From positions 10,111,001-10,175,000 of the forward strand of contig OX387204.1 in assembly GCA_947561715.1 (NCBI GenBank): a DNA stretch of 64,000 nt, given 5' to 3'. This document shows, in pieces, positions 42,466 to 53,660 of this stretch. Source of the DNA: Ascidia mentula (Eukaryota > Chordata > Ascidiacea > Phlebobranchia > Ascidiidae). Position 1 is the stretch's first letter. The number at the start of each line of letters is the position of its first letter. The position numbers and the translations under genes are program-made. The notes under the pieces are model-generated. The model worked only from the letters and a program-made list of their open reading frames with translations. It was not told the DNA's origin and searched no databases.

Positions 42466-43560
42466 GACTTTTCGATAAAAAATATTTTTTTTCAGTACAA
42501 GCTTTATTATACAGTGGAAAACGCTGATACTCCAGTATTGCTTTTGCGGTTGCACAACGTATGTAACTATGCGATTTCAGCACTTGTCCATTTTGCAGTA
42601 TATGACTTTTCGATGAAAAATATTTTTTTGCAGTACAAGCTTTATTATACAGTGGAAAACGCTGATACTCCAGTATTGCTTTTGCGGTTGCACAACGTAT
42701 GTAACTATGCGATTTCAGCACTTGTCCATTTTGCATAATATGACTTTTCGATGAAAAATAATTTTTTGCAGTACAAGCTTTATTATACAGTGGAAAACGC
42801 TGATACTCCAGTATTGCTTTTGCGGTTGCACAACGTATGTAACTATGCGATTTCAGCACTTGTCCATTTTGCAGTATATGACTTTTCGATGAAAAATATT
42901 TTTTTGCAGTACAAGCTTTATTATACAGTGGATAACGCTGATACTCCAGTATTGCTTTTGCGGTTGCACAACGTATGTAACTATGCGATTTCAGCACTTG
43001 TCCATTTTGCAGTATATGACTTTTCGATGAAAAATATTTTTTTGCAGTACAAGCTTTATTATACAGTGGAAAACGCTGATACTCCAGTATTGCTTTTGCG
43101 GTTGCACAACGTATGTAACTATGCGATTTCAGCACTTGTCCATTTTGCAGTATATGACTTTTCGATGAAAAATATTTTTTTGCAGTACAAGCTTCATTAT
43201 ACAGTGGAAAACGCTAATACTCCAGTATTGCTTTTGCGGTTGCACAACGTATGTAACTATGCGATTTCAGCACTTGTCCATTTTGCAGTATATGACTTTT
43301 CGATGAAAAATATTTTTTTGCAGTACAAGCTTTATTATACAGTGGATAACGCTGATACTCCAGTATTGCTTTTGCGGTTGCACAACGTATGTAACTATGC
43401 GATTTCAGCACTTGTCCATTTTGCAGTATATGACTTTTCGATGAAAAATATTTTTTTGCAGTACAAGCTTTATTATACAGTGGATAACGCTGATACTCCA
43501 GTATTGCTTTTGCGGTTGCACAACGTATGTAACTATGCGATTTCAGCACTTGTCCATTTT
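42466..43560 (-). repeat. Segmental duplication within block 2, copy 1 (partner near 46883-47977)
   Basis: A run of monomers recurs 4417 bp downstream, which is 32 x 138 plus one base; the extra base is the inserted T near 46814. Shared markers are CAGTATAAGACTTTTCG (about 42460 and 46877) and the monomer with GCATAATATGACTTTTCGATG (about 42735 and 47152), followed by the same order of types. Similarity continues further right, but there the 27-monomer duplication overlaps and edges cannot be placed by eye. Confidence 0.75.
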
Positions 43561-45686
43561 GCAGTATATGACTTTTCGATAAAAAATATTTTTTTGCAGT
43601 ACAAGCTTTATTATACAGTGGATAACGCTGATACTCCAGTATTGCTTTTGCGGTTGCACAACGTATGTAACTATGCGATTTCAGCACTTGTCCATTTTGC
43701 AGTATATGACTTTTCGATGAAAAATATTTTTTTGCAGTACAAGCTTTATTATACAGTGGAAAACGCTGATACTCCAGTATTGCTTTTGCGGTTGCACAAC
43801 GTATGTAACTATGCGATTTCAGCACTTGTCCATTTTGCAGTATATGACTTTTCGATGAAAAATATTTTTTTGCAGTACAAGCTTTATTATACAGTGGAAA
43901 ACGCTGATACTCCAGTATTGCTTTTGCGGTTGCACAACGTTTGCAGCTATGAGATTTCAGCACTTCTCCATTTTGCAGTATATGACTTTTCGATGAAAAA
44001 TATTTTTTTTCAGTACAAGCTTTATTATACAGTGGAAAACGCTGGTACTCCAGTATTGCTTTTGCGGTTGCACAACGTATGTAACTGTGCGATTTCAGCA
44101 CTTGTCCATTTTGCAGTATATGACTTTTCGATAAAAAATAATTTTTTTCAGTACAAGCTTTATTATACTGTGGAAAACGCTGGTACTCCTGTATTGCTTT
44201 TGCGGTTGCACAACGTATGTAACTGTGCGATTTCAGCACTTGTCCATTTTGCAGTATATGACTTTTCGTTAAAAAATATTTTTTTTCAGTACAAGCTTTA
44301 TTATACAGTGGAAAACGCTGGTACTCCAGTATTGCTTTTGCGGTTGCACAACGTATGTAACTGTGCGATTTCAGCACTTGTCCATTTTGCATAATATGAC
44401 TTTTCGATAAAAAATAATTTTTTTCAGTACAAGCTTTATTATACAGTGCATAACGCTGATACTCCAGTATTGCTTTTGCGGTTGCACAACGTATGTAACT
44501 ATGCGATTTCAGCATTTGTCCATTTTGCAGTATATGACTTTTCGATGAAAAATATTTTTTTGCAGTACAAGCTTTATTATGCAGTGGAAAACGCTGATAC
44601 TCCAGTATTGCTTTTGCGGTTGCACAATGTATGTAACTATGAGATTTCAGCACTTCTCCATTTTGCAGTATATGACTTTTCGATAAAAAATATTTTTTTT
44701 CAGTACAAGCTTTATTATACAGTGGAAAACGCTGGTACTCCAGTTTTGCTTTTGCGGTTGCACAACGTATGTAACTGTGCGATTTCAGCACTTGTCCATT
44801 TTGCAGTATATGACTTTTCGATAAAAAATAATTTTTTTCAGTACAAGCTTTATTATACTGTGGAAAACGCTGGTACTCCAGTATTGCTTTTGCGGTTGCA
44901 CAACGTATGTAACTATTCGATTTCAGCATTTGTCCATTTTGCAGTATATGACTTTTCGATGAAAAATATTTTTTTGCAGTACAAGCTTTGTTATACAGTG
45001 GAAAACGCTGGTACTCCAGTATTGCTTTTGCGGTTGCACAACGTATGTAACTGTGCGATTTCAGCACTTGTCCATTTTGCAGTATATGACTTTTCGATAA
45101 AAAATAATTTTTTTCAGTACAAGCTTTATTATACTGTGGAAAACGCTGGTACTCCAGTATTGCTTTTGCGGTTGCACAACGTATGTAACTGTGCGATTTC
45201 AGCACTTGTCCATTTTGCATAATATGACTTTTCGATAAAAAATAATTTTTTTCAGTACAAGCTTTATTATACAGTGCATAACGCTGATACTCCAGTATTG
45301 CTTTTGCGGTTGCACAACGTATGTAACTATGCGATTTCAGCATTTGTCCATTTTGCAGTATATGACTTTTCGATGAAAAATATTTTTTTGCAGTACAAGC
45401 TTTATTATGCAGTGGAAAACGCTGATACTCCAGTATTGCTTTTGCGGTTGCACAATGTATGTAACTATGAGATTTCAGCACTTCTCCATTTTGCAGTATA
45501 TGACTTTTCGATAAAAAATATTTTTTTTCAGTACAAGCTTTATTATACAGTGGAAAACGCTGGTACTCCAGTTTTGCTTTTGCGGTTGCACAACGTATGT
45601 AACTGTGCGATTTCAGCACTTGTCCATTTTGCAGTATATGACTTTTCGATAAAAAATAATTTTTTTCAGTACAAGCTTTATTATAC
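43557..45686 (-). repeat. Segmental duplication within block 2, copy 2 (partner 39831-41960)
   Basis: Second copy of the 27-monomer-spaced duplication. It carries the same series of rare variants in the same order as copy 1. It lies fully inside block 2, so the sequence immediately left of 43557 shows what may have flanked copy 1 before the inversion breakpoint formed. Confidence 0.85.
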
Positions 45687-48600
45687 TGTGGAAAACGCTG
45701 GTACTCCAGTATTGCTTTTGCGGTTGCACAACGTATGTAACTATGCGATTTCAGCATTTGTCCATTTTGCAGTATATGACTTTTCGATGAAAAATATTTT
45801 TTTGCAGTACAAGCTTTGTTATACAGTGGATAACGCTGATACTCCAGTATTGCTTTTGCGGTTGCACAACGTATGTAACTATGCGATTTCAGCACTTGTC
45901 CATTTTGCAGTATATGACTTTTCGATGAAAAATATTATTTTGCAGTACAAGCTTCATTATACAGTGGAAAACGCTGATACTCCAGTATTGCTTTTGCGGT
46001 TGCACAACGTATGTAACTATGAGATTTCAGCACTTCTCCATTTTGCAGTATATGACTTTTCGATAAAAAATAATTTTTTTCAGTACAAGCTTTATTATGC
46101 AGTGGAAAACGCTGGTACTCCAGTATTGCTTTTGCGGTTGCACAACGTATGTAACTGTGCGATTTCAGCACTTCTCCATTTTGCAGTATATGACTTTTCG
46201 ATAAAAAATAATTTTTTTCAGAACAAGCTTTATTATACAGTGGAAAACGCTGGTACTCCAGTATTGCTTTTGCGGTTGCACAACGTATGTAACTGTGCGA
46301 TTTCAGCACTTGTCCATTTTGCATGATATGACTTTTCGACAAAAAATAATTTTTTTCAGTACAAGCTTTATTATACAGTGGAAAACGCTGGTACTCCAGT
46401 ATTGCTTTTGCGGTTGCACAACGTATGTAACTGTGCGATTTCAGCACTTGTCCATTTTGCAGTATATGACTTTTCGATGAAAAATATTTTTTTGCAGTAC
46501 AAGCTTTATTATACAGTGGATAACGCTGATACTCCAGTATTGCTTTTGCGGTTGCACAACGTATGTAACTATGCGATTTCAGCACTTGTCCATTTTGCAG
46601 TATTTGACTTTTCGATGAAAAATATTTTTTTGCAGTACAAGCTTTATTATACAGTGGAAAACGCTGATACTCCAGTATTGCTTTTGCGGTTGCACAACGT
46701 ATGTAACTATGCGATTTCAGCACTTGTCCATTTTGCAGTATATGACTTTTCGATGAAAAATATTTTTTTGCAGTACAAGCTTTATTATACAGTGGATAAC
46801 GCTGATACTCCAGTATTTGTTTTTGCGGTTGCACAACGTATGTAACTATCAGATTTCAGCACTTCTCCATTTTGCAGTATAAGACTTTTCGATAAAAAAT
46901 ATTTTTTTTCAGTACAAGCTTTATTATACAGTGGAAAACGCTGATACTCCAGTATTGCTTTTGCGGTTGCACAACGTATGTAACTATGCGATTTCAGCAC
47001 TTGTCCATTTTGCAGTATATGACTTTTCGATGAAAAATATTTTTTTGCAGTACAAGCTTTATTATACAGTGGAAAACGCTGATACTCCAGTATTGCTTTT
47101 GCGGTTGCACAATGTATGTAACTATGCGATTTCAGCACTTGTCCATTTTGCATAATATGACTTTTCGATGAAAAATAATTTTTTGCAGTACAAGCTTTAT
47201 TATACAGTGGAAAACGCTGATACTCCAGTATTGCTTTTGCGGTTGCACAACGTATGTAACTATGCGATTTCAGCACTTGTCCATTTTGCAGTATATGACT
47301 TTTCGATGAAAAATATTTTTTTGCAGTACAAGCTTTATTATACAGTGGATAACGCTGATACTCCAGTATTGCTTTTGCGGTTGCACAACGTATGTAACTA
47401 TGCGATTTCAGCACTTGTCCATTTTGCAGTATATGACTTTTCGATGAAAAATATTTTTTTGCAGTACAAGCTTTATTATACAGTGGAAAACGCTGATACT
47501 CCAGTATTGCTTTTGCGGTTGCACAACGTATGTAACTATGCGATTTCAGCACTTGTCCATTTTGCAGTATATGACTTTTCGATGAAAAATATTTTTTTGC
47601 AGTACAAGCTTCATTATACAGTGGAAAACGCTGATACTCCAGTATTGCTTTTGCGGTTGCACAACGTATGTAACTATGCGATTTCAGCACTTGTCCATTT
47701 TGCAGTATATGACTTTTCGATGAAAAATATTTTTTTGCAGTACAAGCTTTATTATACAGTGGATAACGCTGATACTCCAGTATTGCTTTTGCGGTTGCAC
47801 AACGTATGTAACTATGCGATTTCAGCACTTGTCCATTTTGCAGTATATGACTTTTCGATGAAAAATATTTTTTTGCAGTACAAGCTTTATTATACAGTGG
47901 ATAACGCTGATACTCCAGTATTGCTTTTGCGGTTGCACAACGTATGTAACTATGCGATTTCAGCACTTGTCCATTTTGCAGTATATGACTTTTCGATAAA
48001 AAATATTTTTTTGCAGTACAAGCTTTATTATACAGTGGATAACGCTGATACTCCAGTATTGCTTTTGCGGTTGCACAACGTATGTAACTATGCGATTTCA
48101 GCACTTGTCCATTTTGCTGTATATGACTTTTCGATAAAAAATATTTTTTTGCAGTACAAGCTTTATTATACAGTGGAAAACGCTGATACTCCAGTATTGC
48201 TTTTGCGGTTGCACAACGTATGTAACTATGCGATTTCAGCACTTGTCCATTTTGCAGTATATGACTTTTCGATGAAAAATATTTTTTTGCAGTACAAGCT
48301 TTATTATACAGTGGAAAACGCTGATACTCCAGTATTGCTTTTGCGGTTGCACAACGTATGTAACTATGCGATTTCAGCACTTGTCCATTTTGCAGTATAT
48401 GACTTTTCGATGAAAAATATTTTTTTGCAGTACAAGCTTCATTATACAGTGGAAAACGCTGATACTCCAGTATTGCTTTTGCGGTTGCACAACGTATGTA
48501 ACTATGCGATTTCAGCACTTGTCCATTTTGCAGTATATGACTTTTCGATGAAAAATATTTTTTTGCAGTACAAGCTTTATTATACAGTGGAAAACGCTGA

Positions 48601-49306
48601 TACTCCAGTATTGCTTTTGCGGTTGCACAACGTATGTAACTATGCGATTTCAGCACTTGTCCATTTTGCAGTATATGACTTTTCGATGAAAAATATTTTT
48701 TTGCAGTACAAGCTTCATTATACAGTGGAAAACGCTGATACTCCAGTATTGCTTTTGCGGTTGCACAACGTATGTAACTATGCGATTTCAGCACTTGTCC
48801 ATTTTGCAGTATATGACTTTTCGATGAAAAATATTTTTTTGCAGTACAAGCTTTATTATACAGTGGATAACGCTGATACTCCAGTATTGCTTTTGCGGTT
48901 GCACAACGTATGTAACTATGCGATTTCAGCACTTGTCCATTTTGCAGTATATGACTTTTCGATGAAAAATATTTTTTTGCAGTACAAGCTTTATTATACA
49001 GTGGATAACGCTGATACTCCAGTATTGCTTTTGCGGTTGCACAACGTATGTAACTATGCGATTTCAGCACTTGTCCATTTTGCAGTATATGACTTTTCTA
49101 TAAAAAATAATTTTTTTCTGTACAAGCTTTATTATACAGTGGAAAACGCTGATACTCCAGTATTGCTTTTGCGGTTGCACAACGTATGTAACTGTGCGAT
49201 TTCAGCACTTGTCCATTTTGCAGTATATGACTTTTCGATGAAAAATATTTTTTTGCAGTACAAGCTTTATTATACAGTGGAAAACGCTGACACTCCAGTA
49301 TTGCTT

Positions 49307-49320
49307 CCCAGTCATAAATT
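49307..49320 (+). repeat. Left terminal inverted repeat of copy A
   Basis: CCCAGTCATAAATT pairs with the reverse complement of 52402-52415 with one mismatch (T/A at position 9). The preceding satellite base is T and the base after the right end is A, so the inverted repeat could be counted one base longer. Confidence 0.85.
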
Positions 49321-49766
49321 TAGGCACGGCCCTTGTCACTTTATGTCAAGATACGCTTGGCATCAAGCTTGGGCGACGCATGTTCACCGTACTTAAATGT
49401 TGGATATATGTTCGGCGTATGTTCTACAATTGAACAAATCCAAGCTTGGCCGAGCGAGCTTTCGCCGTGCGTTTACCGAACATAATGATACTGCCTGGCT
49501 ACTTTCAAAATATGACCTTATGAAACTCGCTACTTCACCGTCTCGCACGTAACACGACTTAAATTACATAATATTTTATTGAAAGTAACATCCCATAAAT
49601 AAAAATACAGTGGCAAGCGCAGTGGAAGTACGGTGTAACATGAAGTGCACTGTTCGACGAAACTATGTACTCTGAGACGTGGTGGGCTTAATTGAGGATA
49701 AATTGCCGTTTCTTGATATTCTGTGGTCACTCCGTCAACAACTCCAGGTAGTCGATTTCTTGGTAC
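49321..49766. other. Copy A 3'-side non-coding region with subterminal repeats
   Basis: Between the left terminus and the last coding exon on the minus strand I see no gene. The stretch holds AAGCTTGG words at about 49356 and 49443, a GTTTACCGAACAT word near 49471, and the AATAAA polyadenylation signal described separately. Similar words (AAGCTTAAACGC, TAAACCGAACG) recur in inverted sense near the other end, consistent with subterminal transposase-binding repeats. Their binding role is inference. Confidence 0.6.
49575..49580 (-). terminator. Polyadenylation signal AATAAA (copy A)
   Basis: The minus strand reads TTCAATAAAATATT about 190 bp downstream of the stop codon of the DUF4806-like remnant. 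The hexamer and its surroundings are kept in copy B at 60454-60459. Confidence 0.55.
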
Positions 49767-49798
49767 TTAATGCCTGCGTCTTGCATCTTTCAATGCGT

Positions 49799-49983
49799 CT
49801 ACAGAACATAAAACATATGATTTAGTTAAAATTTTGGTAACATCCTATCGTGTACAGAAATTAAATATTTGACATGTCGGAATTAAATATGTGAAAGTTG
49901 TGACAACTTCACAATCGGAAGGCTTTACAATGAGGCCCGCAGTGTGGCGTGTCTTGTGAGATTTCTGAAGCAATTTGACTTAC
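49799..49983 (-). other. Predicted 185-bp intron, GTAAGT...CTGTAG (copy A)
   Basis: The donor GTAAGT starts at 49983 and the acceptor CTGTAG ends at 49799 on the minus strand, preceded by a T-rich stretch. The equivalent intron in copy B is also exactly 185 bp with a GTGAGT donor and CTGCAG acceptor. Splicing brings the LDALKDARRR tail into frame with the preceding FKSHP segment in both copies. Confidence 0.6.
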
Positions 49984-50639
49984 CCAACACAAATGCAAAC
50001 GGAGGATGTGATTTAAATGGGATTTTTGTTTTCCTGCGTCCAACCGCCAAAACAACCCACTCCACGAAAATTGAAGAGCCAGGTGTTTTGTCATAAACAG
50101 CTTTACAAAATTCGGGAAGGTGCCACGAAGTTGGTCCATGTCAATCACTTGGGCAAGTTGCATTTTGTCCTTTTGAAAAGTATCAACATATAAAATGATT
50201 GAAATGTACAGCAGATGCCATTTACAGTGTAAAGCATGCAGAGAAAAGCCTCAGTGCATTAGCTAAAAAGAAAGCTCACTTTAGGTTTAGTAAGTTGCAC
50301 CTGTCTTGTTTTGTCGATAAGGATGCCAATCTTTTCAGACAGCTCATGCTCCTGCCATTGTGACGTTGTTTTTTTGCTGCTTGGGTGACAATAACCTGTG
50401 GAAAGTATTTGCAAACTAAAACAAGCAAATACACAAGCAAAGGTCCCCGGTCAATTAAAAAACTAGATGAAAAATATGTGCCGGTTTTATGCATAAAAAT
50501 CAACACAAGGGTTATGGACACCTTTTTTGCAAGACGGGAATCATGGGAGAAGTACTGCTTTCAGTGGATTCGCTCATTAGAATGTCCCTTTCCAGATCAG
50601 CAGATCTACATTTTCTTTTCAAACAACGGGCATGTGTGC

Positions 50640-50702
50640 CTGAAAAGAACAAAATGCATGAAACAAAAATGCACAATTATTTGGCACAAACACACAACTT
50701 AC
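50640..50702 (-). other. Predicted 63-bp intron, GTAAGT...TTTTCAG (copy A)
   Basis: The donor GTAAGT begins at 50702 and the acceptor TTCTTTTCAG ends at 50640. Unspliced, the frame hits TAA within about ten codons. Spliced, it reads on as CEGSTHARCLKRKC for some 40 codons. Copy B has the same 63-bp length and splice sites. Confidence 0.7.
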
Positions 50703-50865
50703 TCCCTTCACAAAGAATGGTGGAAGGACATGTCTGCCAAGCTGCATCCGCAGAAATTTCATTTTTCAAGAAGCTTTGTACATCCAAATCGCTGGGTATC
50801 CACTTACATGCATTGGCGCCGACCATCCAGCTTTTGGGGATTTTATGCAAACAAAATTTTCCATT

Positions 50866-51625
50866 CTAATGTACTGTGGAAGAAACAAATATACATGCAG
50901 ATATATCATGTGGCATAAAGCAAATTAATGACAACGAAATGTCCTTTATATGGCAACAGAACACATTTTTAATTTGATCATTAACTTTCAGCAGAAAATA
51001 ATCACCATTCAAACCACACACTTTGTAAATTCCGACATGTTTTAAGTTGACAAGGTTTTTGAGAAGACGACAAAAGGCAATATTGCTTTGACAGTTTTTT
51101 CGACTGGACATTATATAGAATTAAGAAACATATAATGGGAAGTTTGGTTTTCATAAAATGCAAATCTTGCAATTTGTTGCATAGGTTTGTAGCCAGATTT
51201 AAAACTTTTTTTCAAACAACCCAAGTAATTTTCAAATTGAAAACAGCCAATGTTTTCCAATGAACCATGTTTTTCATAATCATTACACAAGTGGATCAAA
51301 CAATGAACATTGTAACTGACAAATGCTTTACCATAAATATGTGAAGATTTGCTAACAAAGTCTTTTAGCATTTGGACACAATAACGAAAACTCATGTGTG
51401 TTAATGTTTGGCGACAACAAACATCTCGTAGCTAAAGAAAAATGCAGAAAATGACAATACGATTATGGCACAGCACATTTTTATCTTTCAACAGCACAGC
51501 ACCACTCCAACATACAGCATAAATAGTCTAAATTCTGTTGCTTTCCAGTAAAGCAAATCAGACAGAGGCCTCGATTTTCTGTTGAATTCAAGCGGTATAA
51601 ATTCCTTATATTTTGTAAGGTTGTG
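50866..51625 (-). pseudogene. TNP2/CACTA-like transposase, C-terminal half, broken (copy A)
   Basis: Reading the minus strand from about 51612: FIPLEFNRKSRPL, then YWKATEFRLFMLYVG (51547-51527 encodes WKATEFR), LLKDKNVL, HFSLATRCLLSPN, MLKDFVSKSSHIYG, SYNVHCLIHLCNDY, GSLENIGCFQFENYLG and KPMQQIARF. This order is that of the C-terminal region of animal transposases related to plant TNP2 (tnp2 and DUF4218 regions), as I recall the family. A final GLNGDYFLLKV...PHDISACIF segment follows and ends in TAG at 50866-50868. At least three frame changes break it: near 51495, 51450 and 51390, with another near 51112. The N-terminal half with the expected catalytic residues is absent, so this copy cannot encode an active enzyme. 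The one-base change near 51390 is private to copy A. Confidence 0.75.
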
Positions 51626-52401
51626 GTGACGTTAACATGACGACAGTTGAAGAAAGCTTAACTTGCAATTGGCCTGGTCTACCCCTCCACCAGATTAACA
51701 ATCGACGCCATTACACCGAAACATGCAAGATGCGTATTCACCCTTGATCTAAATTTGAGTCGCAAGTATATCAAACAGAAATACCTGACATAAAACAACT
51801 GCTGTCGTAAACCACCTGTAAATTTAGACAAGGTTTCCCGCCGTCAAGTCATTACAACAAACAACTCATTAATGACGGAGTTAGCCAAGCCTCCTAGCCT
51901 GCCCTGCCTGCTTGTTGTTCATCCAACCATGACGAAGGAGCGCCTCAGCTTCGCTATGTAATATTAAAAAAAACATTTTTGTTAGCTTGCAAAATCAACA
52001 AATATCATGGTAAAAATCACTGACAATAATTTGCCCTCCAAAACTGCAGGTGTCACAACCCCACGGCAGAACTCACCAAGAGAGGTACAACCAAACTCCC
52101 TCAAAATACAATAAAATCAACTTCATGCTTCTATGCCCACCTTATGACAAAACAATATGATATGTGCGACGCAGGTATACGCAGAAAAACTCCCGCCGAA
52201 GAAACTCACCTTCAAGCACCGTATTACACTTCAAAATTATTTTGCGCAGGGGGAAATTATGCAAATTTAAGCACGGCGCACCATTCGTAAACCGAACGTA
52301 TAAGTTTGGCTGACGTCCGAATAAGTGCTGATTGGCCGTGCCAAGCTTAAACGCACTAAACCGAGCTTAAACCAAGCTGGGCCCATACTAAAGGGGTAGA
52401 T
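51626..52401. other. Copy A 5'-side region, no coding sequence recognised
   Basis: No protein similarity is recognisable in any frame. Two good minus-strand splice donors are present, GAAG|GTGAGT (52204-52209) and CTTG|GTGAGT (52071-52076), suggesting non-coding first exons of the transposase gene. The second is conserved in copy B; the first is GTGGGT there. The missing N-terminal transposase exons should have lain between this region and 51625, so an internal deletion probably falls near 51640-51950. Confidence 0.45.
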
Positions 52402-52415
52402 AATTTTTGACTGGG
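52402..52415 (-). repeat. Right terminal inverted repeat of copy A
   Basis: AATTTTTGACTGGG, the partner of 49307-49320. The satellite resumes at 52416 with ATGTAACTGTGCG. Confidence 0.85.
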
Positions 52416-52789
52416 ATGTAACTGTGCGATTTCAGCACTTGTCCATTTTGCTGTATATGACTTTTCGATAAAAAATATTTTTTTGCAGTACAAGCTTTAT
52501 TATACAGTGGATAACGCTGATACTCCAGTATTGCTTTTGCGGTTGCACAACGTATGTAACTATGCGATTTCAGCACTTGTCCATTTTGCAGTATATGACT
52601 TTTCGATGAAAAATATTTTTTTGCAGTACAAGCTTTATTATACAGTGGAAAACGCTGATACTCCAGTATTGCTTTTGCGGTTGCACAACGTATGTAACTA
52701 TGCGATTTCAGCACTTGTCCATTTTGCAGTATATGACTTTTCGATAAAAAATAATTTTTTTCAGTACAAGCTTTATTATACTGTGGAAA

Positions 52790-53660
52790 ACGCTGGTACT
52801 CCAGTATTGCTTTTGCGGTTGCACAACGTATGTAACTGTGCGATTTCAGCACTTGTCCATTTTGCATAATATGACTTTTCGATAAAAAATAATTTTTTTC
52901 AGTACAAGCTTTATTATACAGTGGATAACGCTGATACTCCAGTATTGCTTTTGCGGTTGCACAACGTATGTAACTATGCGATTTCAGCACTTGTCCATTT
53001 TGCAGTATATGACTTTTCGATAAAAAATAATTTTTTTCAGTACAAGCTTTATTATACTGTGGAAAACGCTGGTACTCCAGTATTGTTTTTGCGGTTGCAC
53101 AACGTATGTAACTGTGCGATTTCAGCATTTGTCCATTTTGCAGTATATGACTTTTCGATAAAAAATAATTTTTTTCAGTACAAGCTTTATTATACAGTGG
53201 AAAACGCTGGTACTCCAGTATTGCTTTTGCGGTTGCACAACGTATGTAACTATGCGATTTCAGCACTTGTCCATTTTGCGGTATATGACTTTTCGATGAA
53301 AAATATGTTTTTGCAGTACAAGCTTTATTATACAGTGGATAACGCTGATACTCCAGTATTGCTTTTGCGGTTGCACAACGTATGTAACTATGCGATTTCA
53401 GCACTTGTCCATTTTGCAGTATATGACTTTTCGATGAAAAATATTTTTTTGCAGTACAAGCTTTATTATACAGTGGATAACGCTGATACTCCAGTATTGC
53501 TTTTGCGGTTGCACAACGTATGTAACTATGCGATTTCAGCACTTGTCCATTTTGCAGTATATGACTTTTCGATGAAAAATATTTTTTTGCAGTACAAGCT
53601 TTATTATACAGTGGAAAACGCTGATACTCCAGTATTGCTTTTGCGGTTGCACAACGTATG
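52790..53660 (-). repeat. Segmental duplication within block 3, copy 1 (partner about 57344-58214)
   Basis: The run recurs 4554 bp to the right (33 x 138). Shared private markers include a GCATAATATG monomer (52864 and 57418), a TATTGTTTTTGCGG monomer (53080 and 57634), and the TTTTGCGGTATATGAC plus AATATGTTTTTGCAG monomer (53275 and 57829), all in the same order. Edges are approximate. Confidence 0.85.

Larger units (their letters stand above)
39830..49306 (-). repeat. 138-bp satellite array, block 2 (inverted)
   Basis: About 69 monomers lie in reverse orientation. The same 138-bp consensus is recognisable, but the variant pool differs from block 1. Many monomers have CACAGTTAC instead of CATAGTTAC when read in the forward sense, others have a GCAGTGG or GCATAACG variant, and the IEKSYTAIGEM marker type of block 1 is absent as far as I can see. 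Plus-strand frames are interrupted mainly where a monomer carries GCATAATATG. One extra T near 46814 shifts phase. Internal duplications of 27 and 32 monomers are listed separately. The block ends abruptly against the transposon terminus after ATTGCTT. Confidence 0.96.
49767..50864 (-). pseudogene. DUF4806-like transposon accessory protein, remnant (copy A)
   Basis: The segment runs from an ATG at 50864 to a TAA at 49767. The N-terminal part reads KIPKSWMVGANACKWIP, then AAWQTCPSTILCEG, matching the VPSxW...C-W-P...W....V/I-L pattern I know from animal DUF4806 proteins. Removing the 63-bp intron 50640-50702 continues the frame into HARCLKRKCRSADLE, also typical of this family. The DUF4806 core lies near 50163-49984 (KLFMTKHLALQFSWSG). 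Splicing the 185-bp intron 49799-49983 joins a frame ending LDALKDARRR and stops. Damage: the ATG frame and the IPKSW frame differ, the coiled-coil exon present in copy B is mostly deleted near 50290, and a frame change separates the WSG core from its C-terminal helix. The protein's function is not known. Its place in the transposon and shared lesions suggest an accessory role, which is inference. Confidence 0.65.
49307..52415 (-). mobile_element. Defective DNA transposon, copy A (3109 bp, CACTA/TNP2-like)
   Basis: This non-satellite sequence lies between two satellite blocks. Its ends are CCCAGTCATAAATT and, on the other strand, CCCAGTCAAAAATT: a 14-bp inverted repeat with one mismatch. Subterminal AAGCTTGG-like words occur near both ends (about 49356, 49443, 52349, 52368), a habit of CACTA-type elements. 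Minus-strand remnants of a transposase and of a DUF4806-like gene lie inside. The left satellite flank stops at ATTGCTT and the right resumes at ATGTAAC, so 17 bp of monomer are missing and no target duplication is visible. Compared with copy B it lacks about 130 bp around 50290 and a short segment near 49750. Superfamily assignment is inference from the protein remnants; the termini are not the classic CACTA. Confidence 0.85.

Noticed and set aside
50385..50918. Plus-strand proteins of 177 and 126 residues in the transposon
   Set aside because: They are antisense to the DUF4806-like exons, and the matching plus frames in copy B are of different length. The minus-strand reading has family motifs and splice sites.
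51601..51960. A minus-strand 74-residue coding region in the transposon 5' part (its copy B counterpart lies at 62601-62825)
   Set aside because: It has no recognisable motif, and the frame is not maintained in copy A.
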